DNA of 31,294 nt from Chara braunii (Eukaryota > Streptophyta > Charophyceae > Charales > Characeae). Shown one piece after another: positions 27,500 through 31,294 of the stretch. The stretch covers positions 233,154 through 264,447 of the forward strand of contig BFEA01000520.1 in the NCBI GenBank assembly GCA_003427395.1, given 5' to 3'. The notes under the pieces were generated by a model. It had not been told where the DNA came from. It made no database searches and was given only the letters and a program-made list of their open reading frames with translations. The position numbers were made by a program, and so were the translations under genes. Numbering within the stretch: position 1 is the stretch's first letter; the number at the start of each line of letters is the position of its first letter.

Positions 27500-29205
27500 A
27501 TGGTCAAGATGGTTGGACGAGGGAGACCTAACTCTTCTGCAAAAACTCATGAAGAGACCCTGGTCGGTGCTATACGAGAATTGGTCAAGAGAGTTGACAC
27601 AATAAAAGGAGGGTCAGATATTGCAAGAGCAGAGAGACCAGATGAGAGGATTTCATGCTTCAAGAGGGCCTCAAGTAAATGATTTATTGGATGAATATGA
27701 ATTGTTTGAACTCAGTTATGGTTGGACAGACAAACAACGATTTAAATATCTCCTATCATATTGTGACACCGACTCAAGGTTGGCTGTTCAAGAATAAATG
27801 GAAGGGACCACAGCATGGCAAGAAGTCAAAGAGAGAATGAAAAGAGAATTTGAGAAAGACTCTGTTCCAACCACTACCAAGGATCTTCTCAACATCAGAA
27901 GAGCTACGTATGACACTTTCAACGTTTTTTTCCCGACGTTTATCAAAACAGCCAGAAGGATCCCGTGTTTGGACGAGGCTCAGAGATGTCATATTTTTCT
28001 GACTAACTTCACTGATAATGAGAGACAAACTGTTCTTAATCAAACTCAATACTACCCTCTCAGATGGGATGAAATGGTTGCAATAGTTAGAACTCTACCT
28101 ACGATTTCACACAAGAAGTGGTCACTGGATCAGATCAGTACGTTGGCCAAAGACTGGGAGACCGAGAATGGTATGAATAGAGGGAACAATACGAGTGCTG
28201 AAAATATTATTCAACAAGTTATGGCTAATTGTATGTCTGCTAATCATAATGCGGATGAGAAAGGGAAAAAGAAGGTTGAAAGTGAGGATGAAGAGGATGA
28301 TGATGATGATGATGACTATGGAAAAAGAGGAGATTCCTCCAGATCTAGAAGGAATGGAGGGAATGGTGGAAAAGAAAACAGAGAAAGAAGGAAGTATAAT
28401 GACCGTCCGAGGAAGAGCTTTGTTTGCTACTATTGTGGTGAAGACGGTCACACTACCACCTATTGTAAGCCTCTAGAAGAGAATGTGAGTGGGGTAGCTA
28501 AGAAGGATGCAATGGGTCATGTTTTCGACAGTTCATGAAACAAATTGGATCCCCGACACCTGGAGGTATGAAACTTCTTGCCCTTAAACATGAGGAAAAA
28601 ATTAAGAAAAAGAAAGGTTAATGTGAATTTTCACTTTCTTATCGGTGAACTGCGTGAAGAACTCGTGCAGAAATCTGATGATCCTTCCACCATGATTGAA
28701 CTGCCTCTACAATCCCTGACATTAATGGAAGACCTGTCTGACGAGGCTTCCCTAAGCGAGCCTTCATTAAAAGAAAATTTTGCTTCCTAGACTTCCTTTG
28801 AGTTAGTAGTGTCTTCTTCTAATGGGCCCGCTTGTTCGATCAACATGATGTCGTTTGTGGGTGATCTACCACCAAAAATCGTCATGGAGCCCAATATAGT
28901 GATTGGAGAAGTGAGAAATTTTCAAACACGCCTAACGCCTCAAATGATAGAGGAAAAAAAGAGAAGGAAGGCCGAAGAGAACCTAAATGAAATTTTTGAT
29001 CATCAAGGCCGAAGAAACTCTAAATTAAATTCTTGATGATCAAGAACCCAACCTTCCATCTAGAAAGAATGAACAAGGGAAGAAGAGAAAGTTCATCCTC
29101 AAGAGTGAACTGGAAGATGGAACAGTAATCACTGACGTAATCACTGACGTAATCACAAAAAAATTAGAGGAAACGAAAGTAACTCTATCTTTCAAAGAAG
29201 CGATG
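27500..29205 (+). pseudogene. gag: gag and protease-linker region of a second Ty3/gypsy-type element, truncated
   Basis: The frame starts at 27500 (MVGRGRPNSSAKTHEETLVG, then a coil), shifts near 27610, and has a TAA at 27795. It then runs 27798-28538. The capsid-like part reads VNDLLDEYELFELSYGWTDK before the stop and AWQEVKERMKREFEKDSVPT, IPCLDEAQRCHIFLTNFTDN after it. A D/E run and a basic G/R/N linker follow, then the knuckle CYYCGEDGHTTTYC at 28425-28466 (C-X2-C-X4-H-X4-C). After a frameshift near 28535 the frame continues through GSPTPGGMKLLALKHEEKIK. Further shifts lead to KRKFILKSELEDGTVITDVI and TKKLEETKVTLSFKEAMTAG, a stretch typical just before the protease. Similarity stops at about 29205, at the minus-strand LTR. 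No protease, RT or integrase remains. The gag differs in sequence from that at 12643, so it is another lineage. Confidence 0.8.
29125..29156 (+). repeat. 12-bp tandem repeat GTAATCACTGAC
   Basis: About 2.7 units, in frame, encoding a VITD repeat. Confidence 0.9.
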
Positions 29206-29218
29206 ACAGCGGGAACCA

Positions 29219-29230
29219 GCTCCGATACCA
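29219..29230 (-). other. primer binding site, initiator tRNA-Met type, minus strand
   Basis: The minus strand reads TGGTATCGGAGC, one base inside the LTR end at 29232, then GCTGG as in the other copies. Confidence 0.8.
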
Positions 29231-29231
29231 G

Positions 29232-30180
29232 TGAAATTAGACTTGTCACAAACTCGCTTCCACATGGATACAAACCGATGACGAACTCAATCTGGCGCAG
29301 AGCGTCTACAAAAAACTCCGATATAAGAACGTGGTCAGGAACACAGTTCAGATTCACACTTGTCTTGAATGGCTATGGCGCTGAGCGCCAGACAAAGATT
29401 CCTACCCAAGCAACTGTATCCACCAGCAACTTGTTCGCACGCACACACACACACTCTCTCTCTACTAGGATCGCCCTGAATATCCCACTCGCACACACAC
29501 ACGACACACACTTACTCCCTATCACTACCTAAGCGGTTAACAGGGGCAGCTATGGTTGCCATCTATCTCCTACTGACTCGTGACTATGGCTGCATCTTCT
29601 TCCTCGGGCACCTGCTGACCTTCGATGCACAAGTCGCTCCAGCAGCGCTTCCGCATGGCTCACAGGTAGAATGAATGAATGACTTGACGCTGCCTCTTTA
29701 TTTATACTTCGGATCGTCCGTGGTCTGGCCTCTTGACCTGGGCCCGGGATGTACACAGGCCCACTTGGTATATGCTGACTGCACTCAGTTAGATCGGGAC
29801 AGGGTACCGCTGACTGGACGAAGTAGGACTGGGACTGCCCTTTGCTGACTGTGCTAGGAGTGCCCCTCGCTGACTCAGGTACGGACTGACTCCTATGACC
29901 TACGAAGAGCCAGCGTAGACTGTCTAGAAGGCCCTAGACTTGACCTTTCGGAATTGTAGCAGCTATGACCTATACTAACCCTACGACTGCTAAAGCTAAG
30001 GCCTACAGGTCAAACCCTTGCACCCAGACTATATACAATGGCCGAACATACGACTTTCAGGGGTAGGTCGCAGGTTCAAACACACAGGGTCGACGGATAC
30101 TGTACATGGGTAGGGGGACAGGTCTAGGGATCGAGCCCTAGGATCTGCGCCTGTCACGCGACTAGGTGGAAACCATTTCA
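29232..30180 (-). mobile_element. 5' LTR on the minus strand, related to 10170-11029
   Basis: About 949 bp, TGAAATGG...AATTTCA, followed by the PBS. It is more diverged from the other two LTRs than they are from each other, but shares blocks in order: CAGGCGCAGATC..GATCCCTAGACC, the GCCATGCGGAAGCGCTG word, TATAAAT, the GGATAT..CAGGG word and the GGCGCTGAGCGCC palindrome. Its internal region is missing: about 12-25 bases beyond the PBS the sequence becomes the plus-strand gag frame ending at 29205. Confidence 0.75.
29700..29706 (-). promoter_or_regulatory. LTR TATA box
   Basis: ATTTATA on the plus strand (TATAAAT on the minus strand), at the same relative place as in the other LTRs, upstream of the conserved GAGGCAGCG word. 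Confidence 0.7.
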
Positions 30181-30993
30181 AGCGACACGCTGCTGGACTG
30201 GTGCTGTGCTGCTTAGCGCTGCGCCCAGGTTGTAGAAGTAGACGCGTAGGTAGAGGAGGGGCAGAGGCCATACCTGCAATAGCGGACCTACCTGGCGCCA
30301 TTGCTGGGGCTCGGCACGCGCGCCAACCTGCACATGATGACGACATAGCGGAGGTCAGCATCGGCGGCGCTTACCTGCAGGTGAGACAGCGAGGAGGACG
30401 ACATCTTCTTCTTCTTGTTCGTCTCGTCTCCCTCTCGTCTCCCTCCTTCCTCCTCTCTCCTTCTTCCTTCTTCTTCTTCTTCTTCTTCTTCTTCTTCTTC
30501 TTCTTCTTCTTCTTCAAAGAGAGAGAGCGAGAGAGATTACAGGCAGAGGTTACATTGGGCATATAGCCCAGGATCTGATTCAACATTTTTGGACTTCGCT
30601 ATTGCGATCTTGGTCTTCTCCCTCGCCTCCTTCTTCATCTCTCCTCTCCCCCGATCTCTCATCTGTGGTAACTCCCCCATGTGCGTGCACAAGGAGGGAC
30701 CTTTCTTTTATGTATGTGGTCCCTCCTCCTCCTCTCACATGTGTGGTGTATGATGGGATGTCGCGTCAGTCTCCGACAGGTCAGGTCTTATATTTGAGTC
30801 TTCCACTGCACTGCATTGTGGCTTTCTGTATGTATCGAGATGTACATTGCTTGTTGATGCTTCTCTGACATTGCATTGTCAATTTCAGTCCTTTTCATCA
30901 CTTTGCGGATCCTTGGCTCCATACACATTGCCCAACTGGGCATGTGTCACCTGGGGACAAATACTATCCATCTGTTACATCTTTGACGCCACA
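30181..30993. other. no recognised gene
   Basis: Includes the microsatellite at 30467 and pyrimidine-rich DNA. Short frames are Ser/Pro-rich translations of CT/CTT repeats. Confidence 0.6.
30467..30515. repeat. (CTT)n microsatellite
   Basis: About 16 CTT units, followed by a short (GA)n. Confidence 0.95.
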
Positions 30994-31294
30994 CGGGTCC
31001 TACCGGACCCGACTTAGGGCTAGAGGGACACATCAGGGCCTAAAGGCCCGACCTTGGGGGATAACAGGCCGAAAGGCCACGACTTGGACCCGACTACGGA
31101 CCAGGCCCAAATGACATTTCGTCTTTGGGCCTGACGGCGCNNTTTGAGGCCGCCGCTCTCCGGTTGGACCTGAATCGTCGATCTGGACGGTTCAGCCCCA
31201 ACCAAGGCCTCGCAGCAGTGAGGCCGGTCCTCTTCGAACCAGTACTTAGTACTGGTCCGGCCTCACTTCGAGGCATCGACCTACCGGCATTCTA
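30994..31294. repeat. GGCC-rich DNA with nested inverted repeats
   Basis: Hairpin CGGGTCC-TACC-GGACCCG at 30994-31011. Outer arms GTGAGGCCGG (31218-31227) and CCGGCCTCAC (31257-31266) enclose ACCAGTAC-TTA-GTACTGGT (31238-31256). NN at 31141-31142. Composition resembles 2640-3050 and 5440-5600. No gene. Confidence 0.75.

Noticed and set aside
28122-28451. Minus-strand 109-codon hydrophobic frame resembling a membrane protein
   Set aside because: It is the antisense of the Asp/Glu-rich linker of gag; the Ile-rich run is the complement of the GAT repeats.

Overview
The window looks like nuclear DNA of a streptophyte plant or green alga. My best guess is a charophyte such as Chara, because of long (CT)n tracts next to degenerate Ty3/gypsy chromoviruses that carry a plant-type initiator-Met tRNA primer binding site. 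The species is an inference from style and cannot be proven here. Almost everything is retrotransposon debris. One region, 3412-5007 on the minus strand, looks like a real host exon: 532 codons, phase 0 at both ends, with consensus splice sites.

Layout. 1-2640 holds remnants of a minus-strand LTR element (possible LTR, primer site at 2027-2038, a leader block near 1285-1380, a gag N-terminus at 572-760). 2640-3411 is GGCC-rich repeat or intron. 3412-5007 is the host exon. 5008-7000 is intron-like or repeat DNA with short tandem duplications, a (CT)n tract and a small assembly gap. 7013-8395 holds a chromodomain remnant between two 185-bp direct repeats, followed by LTR-like DNA. 8395-9110 is an inverted copy of a retroelement leader with nine TTGAC boxes. 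9110-10169 has no gene.

10170-16510 is the 5' half of a Ty3/gypsy element on the plus strand (LTR, PBS, leader with a 400-N gap, gag, protease, RT, start of RNase H). 16511-21670 holds, in inverted order, unrelated flank, an opposite-strand LTR (19042-19906), and the rest of a pol gene (end of RNase H, integrase, chromodomain). The two pol halves stop at adjoining codons and the two LTRs share a CTGC flank. I therefore read this as one element broken by a 5.2-kb inversion. Its RT has lost the catalytic aspartate pair and its integrase has lost two of three catalytic acids, so it is dead.

21671-23300 has no recognisable gene. 23480-27130 is the most puzzling part: at least four degenerate, diverged copies of an unfamiliar protein module of roughly 150-160 residues, in tandem on the plus strand. 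They lie directly upstream of a second, different Ty3/gypsy-type gag (27500-29205, CCHC zinc knuckle). That gag is cut off where it meets a minus-strand LTR with its PBS (29219-30180). The right end (30994-31294) is GGCC-rich with strong nested inverted repeats.

No rRNA, convincing tRNA, CRISPR array or bacterial-type operon is present. Apart from the host exon, no coding region is intact.
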